Assembly (NCBI GenBank): GCA_030512295.1
Contig: JAULSR010000003.1
Coordinates: 1,984,001 to 2,048,000, forward strand
DNA from: Bombardia bombarda
Taxonomy: Eukaryota > Ascomycota > Sordariomycetes > Sordariales > Lasiosphaeriaceae
Reading direction: 5' to 3'
DNA length: 64,000 nt
The notes below the pieces were generated by a model that did no database searches, had not been told where the DNA came from, and worked only from the letters and a program-made list of their open reading frames with translations. Shown one piece after another: positions 34,401 to 44,503 of the stretch (its first letter is position 1; every line of letters starts with the position of its first letter). The position numbers and the translations under genes are program-made.

Positions 34401-36491
34401 AAGGCACTTCGAAGTGGCAACTGGGTCAACCACGAGTGCACCGAAGGTGAAGTCGCCGAGTACTTGTCGTACTCCTCCAAGGATAGATGGGACCATCTCG
34501 AATGTGGTAATGCCTGGGAAGATGCGAAGCTCAGATGGAAAATGTGCGATATGCCCGCGCGAAATGGCAGCTTTAGCCAGTCTATCTCACAGTTCCTTCA
34601 CACGACTGAAGCACCGGTAAGCTACAGTACCTACACACTGGAGCGCCTATGTGACCCAGACGTGCTTGTGGTTTGAGGCTGACGACCGAGTCTAGAGATG
34701 TGAGGATCTAGCATCTGTTAACAACTGTGAGCCAGATCAGCAATGCTCTGCTCACCATTCATCTTTAGACATCAAGGACCATTGGACAGGGGCTGGCGCA
34801 TACCTTGTTTGGAATTCTCTTGCCCAAGTCAACGCAGTATGTAATTCAAATCTCATCGAGACCGTTCCTTCAGACCCAGTATCTCGCCACCACTAGCCGT
34901 TATACAGCTCTGGCGGCTGAGGGGGCTGCAAATACCTTGCAAGGAAAACTGCTAGAATAGACTGACCAAAATCTTGGCAGTTGATCAAAAACTTTCACGA
35001 GGCCCTAGAAAAGGCGGCTCAGCAAGTCCAAAATAAAAAGAATGAGTTTATCGACACCTTCGCCCCCGAGGGGCACAATCCCGACCTTGCTCTTGGACTT
35101 TCCATCCTGCTCACACTCCTTCAAATTCCATCTACAACTCTGGGTACTCTGTTTTGGAAAGGAGGTGAGTCGGTCTCTTTCGTTGCTATCGAGGCTGCGA
35201 CCGTAAGAGCACATACCGTTTGATAATGAGCAACTTGCAGAATTTGTTTAAACAACATGCTCTTTTGACTGACCGTTAATATAGTGATGAAGGAGCTGGA
35301 TTTCTTCAGAGATAAAGCGCTGCACCTAGACCTAGCGAAGGACACCTCACAGGCTATGGTTATGGCAGGCTATCATATCAGATTGGTCGAAATTTCATCG
35401 AGTGCGTTTGCGTCTTTTCCAACGCCATCACTGCTCTTCAATTCCAACAACACCGCAAGCTAACGAGCCTCCTTCACAGAAAGGAAACTGCTGCGAAAGA
35501 AGTTACTTTCAACTACATATTCGACAATCTCATCGGTACATGGACTGAGCAGCTCGACACCATGGTGTTACAGCTGTTTAACGGCTCTTTGGAGAGCATA
35601 AAACAGCTTGACGCGATGATGGGACAGGGACAGATGGTCCCAGGTGGCCGCGATGGTCAAGCGGGGCCGTCGGAGACGAATCACACAGCCTCCTTCCTGA
35701 ACGAGCAAACTGGAGAGCGCGCTTTCTATGCCGCCGCCATCCCATCCATCTGGAAGATGCGAAAGCCCTTTGCCCAGTTCCCCGTCATACTCGACTTTGG
35801 GCCAGACTGTAACCGGGATATCGGTTCGGGTCCCTTCTTCAATCAAGGAGAAGACTTTAACACTGGGTGGATCTGCCTTAATGATCACAATTACATCCTC
35901 GCATCTACCTATGACCTCGACAATCATGGCCCAAACTGCTCACCGGAGTACTGGGCATGGTGCAATAACCCTTCTCCAGGTTGGGGGCCACTATACACAC
36001 TGCCGGGGTTGAAGACCATCAGGGAAAAGAACAAGAAATATGCTGACGTGACGGTGGAGGACCTTGTTGCTGGGTGAGCGAGTCTGCCCAAAAAAAAAAA
36101 AAAAAAAAAAAAATCTCATTTCTTATCCTCACTTAGCTGCATGTACGCCTCATCATTGGCTGCTCGCTCTTAACAATGCTGACAATTTACCAGATCCGTG
36201 GCGTCATGGCGACGTGCAGGCAAGCTAAACATCATCGATGACAAGACCCCATTGATCAATCCGATGAACAGAGATGATTTCGACAACCTCTGGGAGAATG
36301 ACATCCGCGCTCCCGGGAACATTCGCATCCCCGTATGCAATCCCCATGAAGCGTCTCTCATGGCAACAGACGGCACGAAACACGGCATGCCTGATGGCGA
36401 CAAAGCGAGCTTTCCTTGCTTGAGAGACCCGAGCAAGCGATACGATAGTGAATGGATAGCTTGGCCAGATCAATGGGATGATATGAGTTAG
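31438..36491 (+). pseudogene. Killer-toxin-alpha-like LysM/chitin-binding/GH18 chitinase, broken by a 23-bp duplication
   Basis: Large secreted chitinase of the killer-toxin alpha/beta-subunit type. Exon borders read: 31438-32590, 32664-32848, 32915-33435, 33531-33839, 33915-34616, 34696-34836, 34981-35164, then from 35285, and a last exon 36194-36491 after an intron at 36074-36193. Order of parts: signal peptide and Cys-rich N-terminal region, two LysM-type modules (VVSGDSCAAL; KSGDSCDSIAA), a hevein-like chitin-binding module (CPLNACCNT, WGQCGTTEDFC), a GH18 barrel with intact catalytic motif DGVDIDWEYPG at 33405-33435, and a C-terminal region typical of these proteins. In exon 3 a perfect 23-bp tandem duplication (33003-33048) shifts the frame. 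The product would end at TGA 33050-33052, about 491 aa, before GH18. A second frame problem may exist near 35410-35480, where no good donor fits the ttcacag acceptor. Confidence 0.8.
33003..33048. repeat. Perfect 23-bp tandem duplication inside the chitinase gene
   Basis: Two identical, directly adjacent 23-bp copies, 33003-33025 and 33026-33048. 23 is not a multiple of three, so the frame upstream and the GH18 frame downstream no longer match. With one copy they would be continuous. Confidence 0.95.
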
Positions 36492-36556
36492 GTCACGAGA
36501 CATCCGACTGGGAGAAGGTAGGTACCTGGGTTAGCAATTAGATAATGAATGGCCAA

Positions 36557-36595
36557 GCGCATCATGATGGCGCATCATGATGGCGCATCATGATG
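36557..36595. repeat. Three perfect copies of a 13-bp unit containing a palindrome
   Basis: GCGCATCATGATG three times in tandem; CATCATGATG within each unit is self-complementary. The array lies 66 bp after the chitinase stop codon. Confidence 0.9.
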
Positions 36596-36756
36596 TTATC
36601 TCAAGTTAGCTAGGCACCTACCTACGTATATAACTCCAACCCCATATGTTGGTCACATACATCGATGTCACATGAGAAATGCTTGACCAAGACATCACTA
36701 CCTAGATAGACTAGGCTTCTGGCAGACAAAATAAAGGGTTTGTCTAGGTACTGTAC

Positions 36757-37161
36757 ATGCCTGAACCTGGACCTGCTGGCTACTTCTTACGCGGTTTTTC
36801 ATCTCTTCTTGCACTGGCGCGCAAAATGGATCAGGTGGTCCACAGCCTCGAAAAAGAAAGACAAACCTTGTTCACCAGACATACAGCTGGAGACGACGGA
36901 AACAAGAAGCTTTTCGCGTTTCGAGCCCATCTTGCCACCATTGACCCAGACAAGCTCGACCAGGCTAGGAGGCGTATTAACCTGCAGTTCGTCGCTGGTT
37001 GTGTCTATCTCGGGAATCCAGACGACCCACAGCCTCTCCAACTATACGACATGGACAATCCCCCCCCGGCGAGAAGCTTGTTACAGCCCGTGAGGCCGTC
37101 GCCTGACGCGTTAGCTCGGTCGAGCAACACCGTCGAGGATTGGGCGAGGTGGGTGTGTTGA
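36757..37161 (+). CDS. Hypothetical 134-aa protein or gene remnant
   Basis: Open frame from ATG 36757 with globular-looking composition (AFRAHLATIDPDKLDQARRR, FVAGCVYLGNPDDPQPLQLY) and a Pro-rich end. No signal peptide, no membrane segment, no family recognised. It lies between the chitinase gene and the convergent copper amine oxidase gene. The flanking sequence is AT-rich and repeat-containing, so it may be a fragment of a decayed gene rather than an active one. Confidence 0.35.
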   Translation: MPEPGPAGYFLRGFSSLLALARKMDQVVHSLEKERQTLFTRHTAGDDGNKKLFAFRAHLATIDPDKLDQARRRINLQFVAGCVYLGNPDDPQPLQLYDMDNPPPARSLLQPVRPSPDALARSSNTVEDWARWVC

Positions 37162-37440
37162 CAATTTGAGAGACTATCCAAGACAAAGCCTAGAGACGGA
37201 TAAAGAAACTACCACGTCTCTGGTAGTAACATATGAGCATAACAGCCGATCACTCTTAGTTGCAGATTGCCCGCTCACAAACTACACTTATGAGCTTTTG
37301 CCAACTTTAACAAAACATGAGTTTATTAATAAACGAGTTACAATGTGAACGCCGAGTCGAAAGTAGGTATAGGTATTCGCATAGGGTATACCAATCTATG
37401 GTCATCCCTGCCCATCATCAAGCCATTCGAGCAAATACCC

Positions 37441-37575
37441 ATCGAGCGCAGCGAAAACAGCTCTCCCCCCCCGGCAGGGGCCGCCGGAGGCAAAATGAGC
37501 GATAGTGAGGCAGAAGAGACCTGCTGCCTATCGAGCGTAGCGAGGACAGCCCCCCCCGGCAGGGGCCGCCGGAGG
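37441..37575. repeat. Paired GC-rich inverted-stem repeats downstream of the amine oxidase
   Basis: Two imperfect direct copies of a 46-50 bp element (37441-37490 and 37530-37575), both starting ATCGAGCG and ending CCGGCAGGGGCCGCCGG plus AGG. Each copy can fold a CCGGC/GCCGG stem. The second copy ends 1 bp from the amine oxidase stop codon, so both lie in its 3' UTR or terminator. Confidence 0.75.
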
Positions 37576-37576
37576 C

Positions 37577-39865
37577 TCAAGCACCCCCGTGAGAGGCACA
37601 GCACTGACTCGCCTTGCCGTCCTCGCCGCCCAGCGTCAAGCCATTCACGCTGGACTCTAATGTAGGGTTGAGGCCGACGCTGCAGTTGACGGCCTGGGTG
37701 CTCGGGGGCACATCAAGGGCCGGGTTGCGGTCGAAAAAGTTGACAGGCCGCAACATGACGCGGAGGGTCTCGACGGGCATGACGGGGAAGTCCTCGACGC
37801 GCGGGATGTGGTTGATGCCGAACTGGACCCAGAGGACGGGGTCGCCGGCCTTGAGGCTGTCGTGGCGCTCGGCCCAGCTGCGGACGCCGGTGCCGCCGCG
37901 GCTCTGGTTGGTGTAGAGGCCGCCCGAGTAGAGCTCGCCCTCGGCGTAGCGGGTGACGTAGATGCTGCGGTCGGCGAACTCGGCGCGCTTGTAGTGGAAG
38001 CTGTCCTTGTCGGCCAGGATGGGCTGGACGGGCGGGGCCATGACCTTGTAGCCGACGGCGGCGCCGTTGACCGTGTTGCGGACGGCGGGGTTGACGATCT
38101 TGAAGACGCGGTTCTTGCTGGTGTCGAGGTCGTAGCCGCCCGACGTGTCGATCTCGGTCTTTTGCACCGTGTAGCCGGTGCCGTGGGGGTTGAGCTTGGG
38201 GTCGCGCGGGATGGAGACGGCCTCGTCGTAGACGATGGAGTTGCCGTGGCCGCCGACCATGGGGTCTATGCGGAGCGAGAAGAAGTGCTGGTGGAAGGAG
38301 CCGAGGACGCCGGGGTGGACGACGGTGCCATAAGGATGGGGCGTCTGGGTTAGGTCGAGGTCCACCGGTTGGGTCGACAGGATGCCGGTGGCGCGCGCCT
38401 CGTATGTGAGGTCGCCTGCCGTGTTGAAGACAAAGGACAGGATATACTCGTAGTTGCTGACGGTCAGGATGGTCTGCAGCACGAGCTCGCGGTTGCGGAC
38501 GACGACGGCGCGGTTGGTGCGGTAGTTTGTGTGCTTCCAGCCGATGCCGGCGTCCTGCTCGTGGACGCAAATGACATTGGGCATGTTGATGGGCTCGCCA
38601 TTGCTGCCAGAGAGCACGGCGCTGATGTAGTAGATGCTGCCGAGGCAGTCGCAGCCGAGCTGCAGGTTGTTGGCCATGATGCCGGCGCCGGCATCGCCGA
38701 GATCGAAGGCGGCCTTGCGATGGAAGGGATGCCGCGGGTCAGCGTACGGGATGGACATGTCGGAGAGACTGAGGCGGTAGAAGAGGGGCTTGTTGTCGTA
38801 GTGCACGTCGTAGAGAACCATGCCCTCGCGCTGGTTGAAGCCAACCTTGAAGTCCCACTTCTGCCAGCTGATGAGACGGCCCATTTCAGAGTAGTTCTCG
38901 ACCTTGAAGGACGGTCCCTCGGGCTGGACGACGTGCAGCGGCTTGAGGTCGGTGCGGAGAGTCTGGGCCTCGGGGATATACTCGTTGCCCTTGACCGGGA
39001 CCCAGGGGGCAAGCGGCTTAACCTTCTCGTCGAGCCCTGTCGGCAGGATGTCGATGCGGATCAGCTCTAGTGTGGCGGCATCGAGGACGGGCGAGATGGG
39101 GAGGGGGAAGGCATAGTGGCAGCTGTCAGCCTCGGTCGAGTTTAGGGGATCGCGCATGTAGAGGAAACACTGCATCAGACGCTTGTCATCATAGAACTTC
39201 TCTGTCTTGAGACCATCAGACCCTGCACGTCGTTAGTGGAAGCCATCACGACTGAGGGCTGCAAGGGACGGTACCATAGATCCATGGGTCCGACACGACC
39301 TCGGTCCCTGGCGGGAGCTTGAGCTTGGCGAGCTCGGCCAGGACGTCTGGGTGTGAAAGCAGAGCCTTCTCGACTGCCACAATTTCCTCGCCATCAGCAT
39401 TCGCATGCATAAACGGCCCGAGCTTCACATTGCTCTCGACCGTGTTCTTGGTCAGGTTGACGACAGCTTCATGGAGATTGTGCTGCGACTGGTTAGCAAG
39501 TTAAGGTGGTTGTCAAGGACGAGGAAGCTCACTGTGCGCCTGAGGTAGTAGACGACAAATGCGCGGCGGTCAATGTCCAACGGACTCTGGCCGGCCCGCT
39601 CGGCAGTCAGGTACGGGATGAGCTCGGCCTTGGCGGGCTCGAGCAGGGTGATGGCCTTGAAGTGGCAGTCAACGCTCTCGGGCCACGATGCCCTGATCAG
39701 CTTGGCAGAATGAGTGATCTCGGCTGCGGTGATGGGGCCAAGGGGATGGGGCCGGTAAGGGGGCGGCGGGGGAGTCTGGGGGGCCGTGGCGGCGGCCGTG
39801 CTGCCGGACTCGGAGCTGATGACCCGGGTCGCCGCCACTGCTCCTTCGACGTCGTTGGCCGTCAT
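37577..39865 (-). CDS. Copper amine oxidase (TPQ-dependent)
   Basis: Oxidises primary amines to aldehydes with release of ammonia and hydrogen peroxide. It is a 728-aa product of exons 39533-39865, 39275-39482 and 37577-39222; introns are 39483-39532 and 39223-39274. ATG 39865 is preferred, because upstream codons in frame are non-ATG. All key residues are visible: the cofactor Tyr in NYEY (about Y438), the catalytic Asp in KAAFDLGDAGAG (about D354), and copper ligands in SFHQHFF (about H491, H493) and INHIPRVEDFPVMP (about H652). N2 and N3 domain features (HNLHEAVVNL, LPPGTEVVSDPWIYG) precede the catalytic core. No signal peptide is seen, and the C-terminus (CCASHGGA) lacks a PTS1 tripeptide, so location is open. 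Confidence 0.93.
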
Positions 39866-40610
39866 TGCTGCAAGAACTGCTGTCGCTTTCGTCTGGTAAG
39901 GGGGCAAGACGTTCTGATATTTTTTGAACTTTGATCAGACTGGGAGCGTGTTAGACGAGAGCGACGAGTTGCAGCGAGAAGTAAAGAATGTCGAGACGGA
40001 ATGACGACGGCGGGGGCGGAGATAATAAGGCGCGGGAGGATGAGGTGGGGACTGGTCGGGGTCAAAGAAGATCGGATGGCAGACCCCGCCCGCCCCTCCC
40101 TCACCAAGGCACTAGAATAAGGCACGTGGTCAAACCCCTATACGGGTTTCCACGTAACCAGTATCCTATCTTTGCTGTGCTGTAGTCGGACATGCCGGGA
40201 GCATCCGGAAGCCCGGCGGCTAGCCCAGCTGCCAACACAGCGACCCTCTGCTTATCGCAGTCGTCGCCTCGTGTCTTTCCAGCCCCTCTCCCAGGCCGCA
40301 TAGATATGCCCAATGAGGACTAAGCTGCAGTCGCCGTCAGATCGCCACTGCATGCGGCATCATGTCAGGACACAACTTGACGTGGGGGAGTGGCCGCGTC
40401 GAGCCCTTCCTTTTCCGAGCATCGCCGTGCCGAGATCGGGTACCGACCGACTGCCATGAACCGCTCGTTATCTGCCCCTCCCCCCTTTGTCATATATCAT
40501 TGGCACACTTGTAATGTCAGATCAAAGGGGCGCTTTGCCGTCTGAATGCGACTTCTCAAGGGCTGCGAAGCGCGATATTTTACTACGAGTGGATGCATCT
40601 AGAGGCCACC
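39866..40610. other. Gene-free intergenic region
   Basis: Promoter of the amine oxidase and 3' flank of the next minus-strand gene. Nothing else seen. Confidence 0.5.
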
Positions 40611-41354
40611 CTACAGCCCGCGGGTCACCCTCGACGCTGCCGTCGCCATGAGGATCCGGCTATACCACTGGTGCAGCACCTCGGCCGCCCCGGCCACGGG
40701 GCCAATGGTGCCCTCAACCCTGCGGTCGCTGTGGAAGAAGCAGCTCTTCAGCCCGAGCACAACCTCGCCGCGCTCCTTATCCACGACCGCGCTGATGGCA
40801 AACAGTCCGTCCGAGTCGCGAGGGCCCGCATTCCGTGGCGAGTCGCCGCATCGCACGATAATCTCGGTCGGCGTCTTCTCGACAACTTGAAAGTGGTCTG
40901 TCAATTGGGTCCCAGGCTCGTATGTCGACGTCGACAGCTGCTCGACCGTCCACAGGTCGCTGGCCGTCGCGGCGCTCTGGTACTTGCGTGCCGCAAACGC
41001 TCGTTGGAATCGGAACCCTGCCGAAGATGGCTATCAGCTGCCTGGACAGATGCTGTCGCTCTCGATTGGAGCCTACTCACCCAGCCCGCTCCAAACACCA
41101 CGGCTAAATTCCACTGCGAGATCCCCTTCTTTCTGCAGGAGCTCCGGTCGGATCTTGCTGAGAGGAATGCGCTTGACGCAGACGTCCTGCGTCGCAGGGT
41201 TCTGGTGCATGTTGTATTTCGCATAGGTCCGAGAGCTCCAGATGGGGTCGTCTTTGGGCAGTGGGCTGATGATTGTCGTCGTCGCACCAATGTAGCCAAG
41301 AACGCCGGCTCCTGTGAGCGCGCCCGTAAGGAGCGTCTTTTTGATAAGGCCCAT
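40611..41354 (-). CDS. Conserved fungal membrane-anchored protein of unknown function
   Basis: 226-aa product of exons 41081-41354 and 40611-41017, intron 41018-41080 (GTGAGT donor, GGCAG acceptor). ATG 41354 starts MGLIKKTLL, followed by one hydrophobic helix (TGALTGAGVLGYIGATTTII). The rest is soluble with blocks I recall as conserved in filamentous ascomycetes: NPATQDVCVKRIPLSKIRPE, SRGVWSGLG, LTDHFQVVEKTPTEIIVRCG and GLFAISAVVD. No catalytic motif was identified. The N-terminal anchor could target a mitochondrial or ER membrane; this is inference. The gene appears intact. Confidence 0.82.
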
Positions 41355-42383
41355 GATTAATGTCGTGGAGTTGCTGATGAGTCGATTGCGTGATACAGAG
41401 AAGGTCAAGTCGGGAGGCAGGAGACAGAAGTTCGGGTCAAGGAAAGAGTAACGGGGTGTGCCCAAGCTCCAAGCTAAGAGGTTGTGGAGATGGAAGCTAC
41501 GAAATTAAGATGATGGCAGGTTGTGGAGCCGGCCAAGGAACTTTCTGTTGCGCCTGTTAGTGCAGCCAGCGTGGCCCATGCAAAGTTGTAACAGCCAAAC
41601 AGCCGCTGCCAGAACCTTGGTGGGGTGTCTATGGGGCTAAAGCTCGAGCCAAGCACGCAGTCAACGCCTTTGATGGCCAACTTCCCCTACTTTGACTATC
41701 GCCAGTCACTCTCTTTTCAATATTTAATTGAGGCCCTCCCAGCAGTTTATCGTCCTGAGAACCACCCAGATGCCAATTGATGGTGATGAGCCAATTGAAA
41801 TTTCCCTGTGCTAAGCTCCATCGCTGCTACGACTAAGGCAGTCACACCCTCGCCCAAGACAGACAGGAAAGACTGCCGAGTTCGTTAGGTCATCTGTGTT
41901 ATGCAGCTACATTCTTGATCTTTCGGCCACTCAGTTTCAGCTCGGCCACATTGTACACGTCCGAATCTGGCACTTTAAACTTTTCTACATGCTTGATTCA
42001 GCCTGCCGACGAATGGTCATGTTTGGTTTTCCTTTTGGCGGTCTGCAACGTAATGGGGAATCATCTATATCATCAACTTCACTTGTCACCTCTAACGTAG
42101 GTTTCCTTCGAATGACTAATTCCCAAGCCCAACCACTCCCGTGCTACTGCACAGTAGCTGCAGGACAAGATGATTGAGTTATAGCTAAGGCAGAGACAAA
42201 GTGAAGTATTTAGTTTGATTAAACTGTACGTTTTATCGCAAAGATTTTGATCGGGCACCCCGGTATATTTTGCAGCTCTTGCTTCTGCAATGGCGCTTCA
42301 TGCCTCCCATCCTGAGTGCCTCCTGGTGTTGCTTTGAGCAGCCAATTTCAAGAACCCTCGCCCCATCGCGAGACAAGCAGAAT
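41355..42383. other. Gene-free intergenic region
   Basis: No supported gene. Open frames around 41896-42177 lack recognisable features. Confidence 0.5.
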
Positions 42384-43016
42384 CTAGTCATCATCTGACC
42401 GCGTCTTGGTTCTGGTCACTGTCTCGCGCACCGTCTTTGTGGTTGAGCTGGTCCGAGTCACGATTTCTGTGGCTGTTGTTCGCCTGGTCGCAGTCTCGGT
42501 GCAGACAGCCCCATTGCCTCCAGCTGTTATCGAGATCGTGACAACGCCAGCTGGAGCAGTGATGGTTTTGAAAACTGTCAAGGTGGAAGGGGCACCGACG
42601 GGGCTGCTGGCAACTACTGTCGATGTTGACAGGATGGTGCTTGTCAACAGAACCGTGCTCGTGGTTCTGAAGAGTGCGGTGGCCGTAACGGTAACCGTTG
42701 CGGTGACGATGGGGGTCGAAGCCGGAGGTTGAGATGAGGATGGTGCTGGATTCGAGCAAACGCCAAAGGCTGCAACACATCCTATGCCGCAATGCTCCTC
42801 GGTGCTTCCGCACCAGCCGCTTACAGAACAGCATTGCCCAAAAGCTGACCCTTGGCAAGTCACCCCGCCTCCACACTGTCCATCTCGGCTTGTCGGAAGC
42901 GGACTGGCGACTGAGGTTGTTGTTGACACTGCTTCGTCGCTTGCGGAGGATAGTGATGTTTGGAATGTTGACATCAACATCAAGAGGAGAACCCCAAAAC
43001 GAAGTTGACAAGGCAT
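42384..43016 (-). CDS. Secreted protein with one hevein-type chitin-binding domain
   Basis: 210-aa intronless product. ATG 43016 opens a signal peptide (about the first 25 residues). The mature N-terminus carries a chitin-binding type 1 (hevein) module with the expected eight cysteines: GQCGGGVTCQGSAFGQCCS, then GWCGSTEEHCGIGC. The remaining ~120 residues are a Ser/Thr/Val/Pro-rich stalk with repeated TSTVL and TVTVTAT patterns, a likely O-glycosylated cell-wall spacer, ending in a charged RTKTRSDDD tail. There is no catalytic domain and no clear GPI signal. The role is probably wall chitin binding or shielding. A TATA-like ATATAT sequence lies about 80 bp upstream (near 43099). Confidence 0.82.
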   Translation of the reverse strand: MPCQLRFGVLLLMLMSTFQTSLSSASDEAVSTTTSVASPLPTSRDGQCGGGVTCQGSAFGQCCSVSGWCGSTEEHCGIGCVAAFGVCSNPAPSSSQPPASTPIVTATVTVTATALFRTTSTVLLTSTILSTSTVVASSPVGAPSTLTVFKTITAPAGVVTISITAGGNGAVCTETATRRTTATEIVTRTSSTTKTVRETVTRTKTRSDDD

Positions 43017-44503
43017 GATGTAAGACAGACAACGATATCCTGAATTCGGTGGCCAAGAACGGTTTCTTCAGCAAAGGTCCGTCAACGCAAGAGAGGTAAA
43101 TATATCCAAGCTACGATATGTTTCCATTTGCCACTCGCACTTAGGCTAACGCGTCAGTTTCGTTTACTTTAGGGTCCATTTCTCCCGCCATCTATGAATA
43201 GCCAAGTCGGGGGGAAACGGCATGTCGATCAGTTAAGCTCTGCCCCGCCCGTCACTTAACGCAGTGTGCCTTGTAAGCAAATGAGTCTCGGCTAAAGTAG
43301 CCGAGATACCTCTGTCAAAAGGAGCGACGAGTCTAGAACGAAACAGTCCTCCGAGGAGATTTTTACCCGGATCCAGACCCAAGGTCCATGACAGCTATAG
43401 TCATCTCTAGGCGGTGCAATTCATATGAGCCGACAGGTCCTGGCCCGGCTGTAACGAAAGCACAAACACAAGCGTTGCTTGCCTCTTTAGCAACCAACTC
43501 CGCCACGCAGCTTTGGTAACACATGTGTTTGAAACGAAGGGCATGGAATTTTGCTTGTGGGTGGGAGTTGACGGCAGGAGTATTTCTGTCGGTAACTTGG
43601 TGGCGTATTGTGTTATGTGACTTATCGCCAGGGGCCACAAAAACCCTCACTCCATCCAAATTAGGTTCGAGATAATAAGTAGGTCCAGATTAGGTCTTGA
43701 GGTTTGGGTTTCGAGTCATTGTGGGTGACTGTGTTGGGACTGGCTGTCTATAGAATAAGAGTTACTTAGCAGCTTGCATGCAGGTCCTGTTGATGTGGCC
43801 AATGAGTGTCCAAGTAAACTATAAACGGTTGTGGTTGTGGTAGTCATGATAAATCAGGCAAAATGTGAATATGTTATCCATAACAGCAAAGAGAAAGGTG
43901 AACGAGAAGACTTGGTTTAGCAATTTCGTGGCTGGGTAGATATTTACTCTCATTAATATGTTAGAAAGGGATACCTGCTAGGTGATTGATAGTGAAGATG
44001 TTGCAAAAAGTATAACACAATATTCCTGATATTGCCATCTGTGACGAGAACTACCCCTTGTAAGGACAGGGGCATCGAGCACCTCGAAGGGTGGCTCAAG
44101 CTCACTACCCCTGAACCCACATGAGAGCATGACAACTGCAGCCACACGCTCATAAGCCACTGTGGCTCAACCAGAGCATCTCATACTATGGCACATGCTC
44201 ACTTCTGTATATATACCACTTCCATAGAACCTTTTCCTTTGTTACAATACAAGGCACTTCTACTGCACTTCATGAACCTTGCCTTGTTCACGTCTTACCA
44301 TCCTATCTTGAAATCTCAACTAATTATATGGTACGCATTTGTGGGTAGTCACTCCTAGAATACCAGCAGATCAGAATATAGAATTTGAGCCTTTGAAGGT
44401 ATTTACTACTTATATTGTCAGGCGAAGACAACGATCAGTAGCAAATGTGATATGCGACTCAATGTGACAGAAACCATCCTTTCAAGCTGGGGAACTTTCA
44501 AGT
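43017..44503. other. Gene-free AT-rich intergenic region
   Basis: No reading frame with recognisable content, no RNA gene, no repeat seen. Confidence 0.5.

Noticed and set aside
36088..36111. A-run of about 24 bases as a possible retroposed poly(A) tail
   Set aside because: It lies inside an intron (36074-36193) of the chitinase gene, with exon frames continuing on both sides.
37808..39070. Plus-strand open frames rich in Val/Asp/Gly
   Set aside because: Antisense to the copper amine oxidase exon 3, whose motifs are clear.
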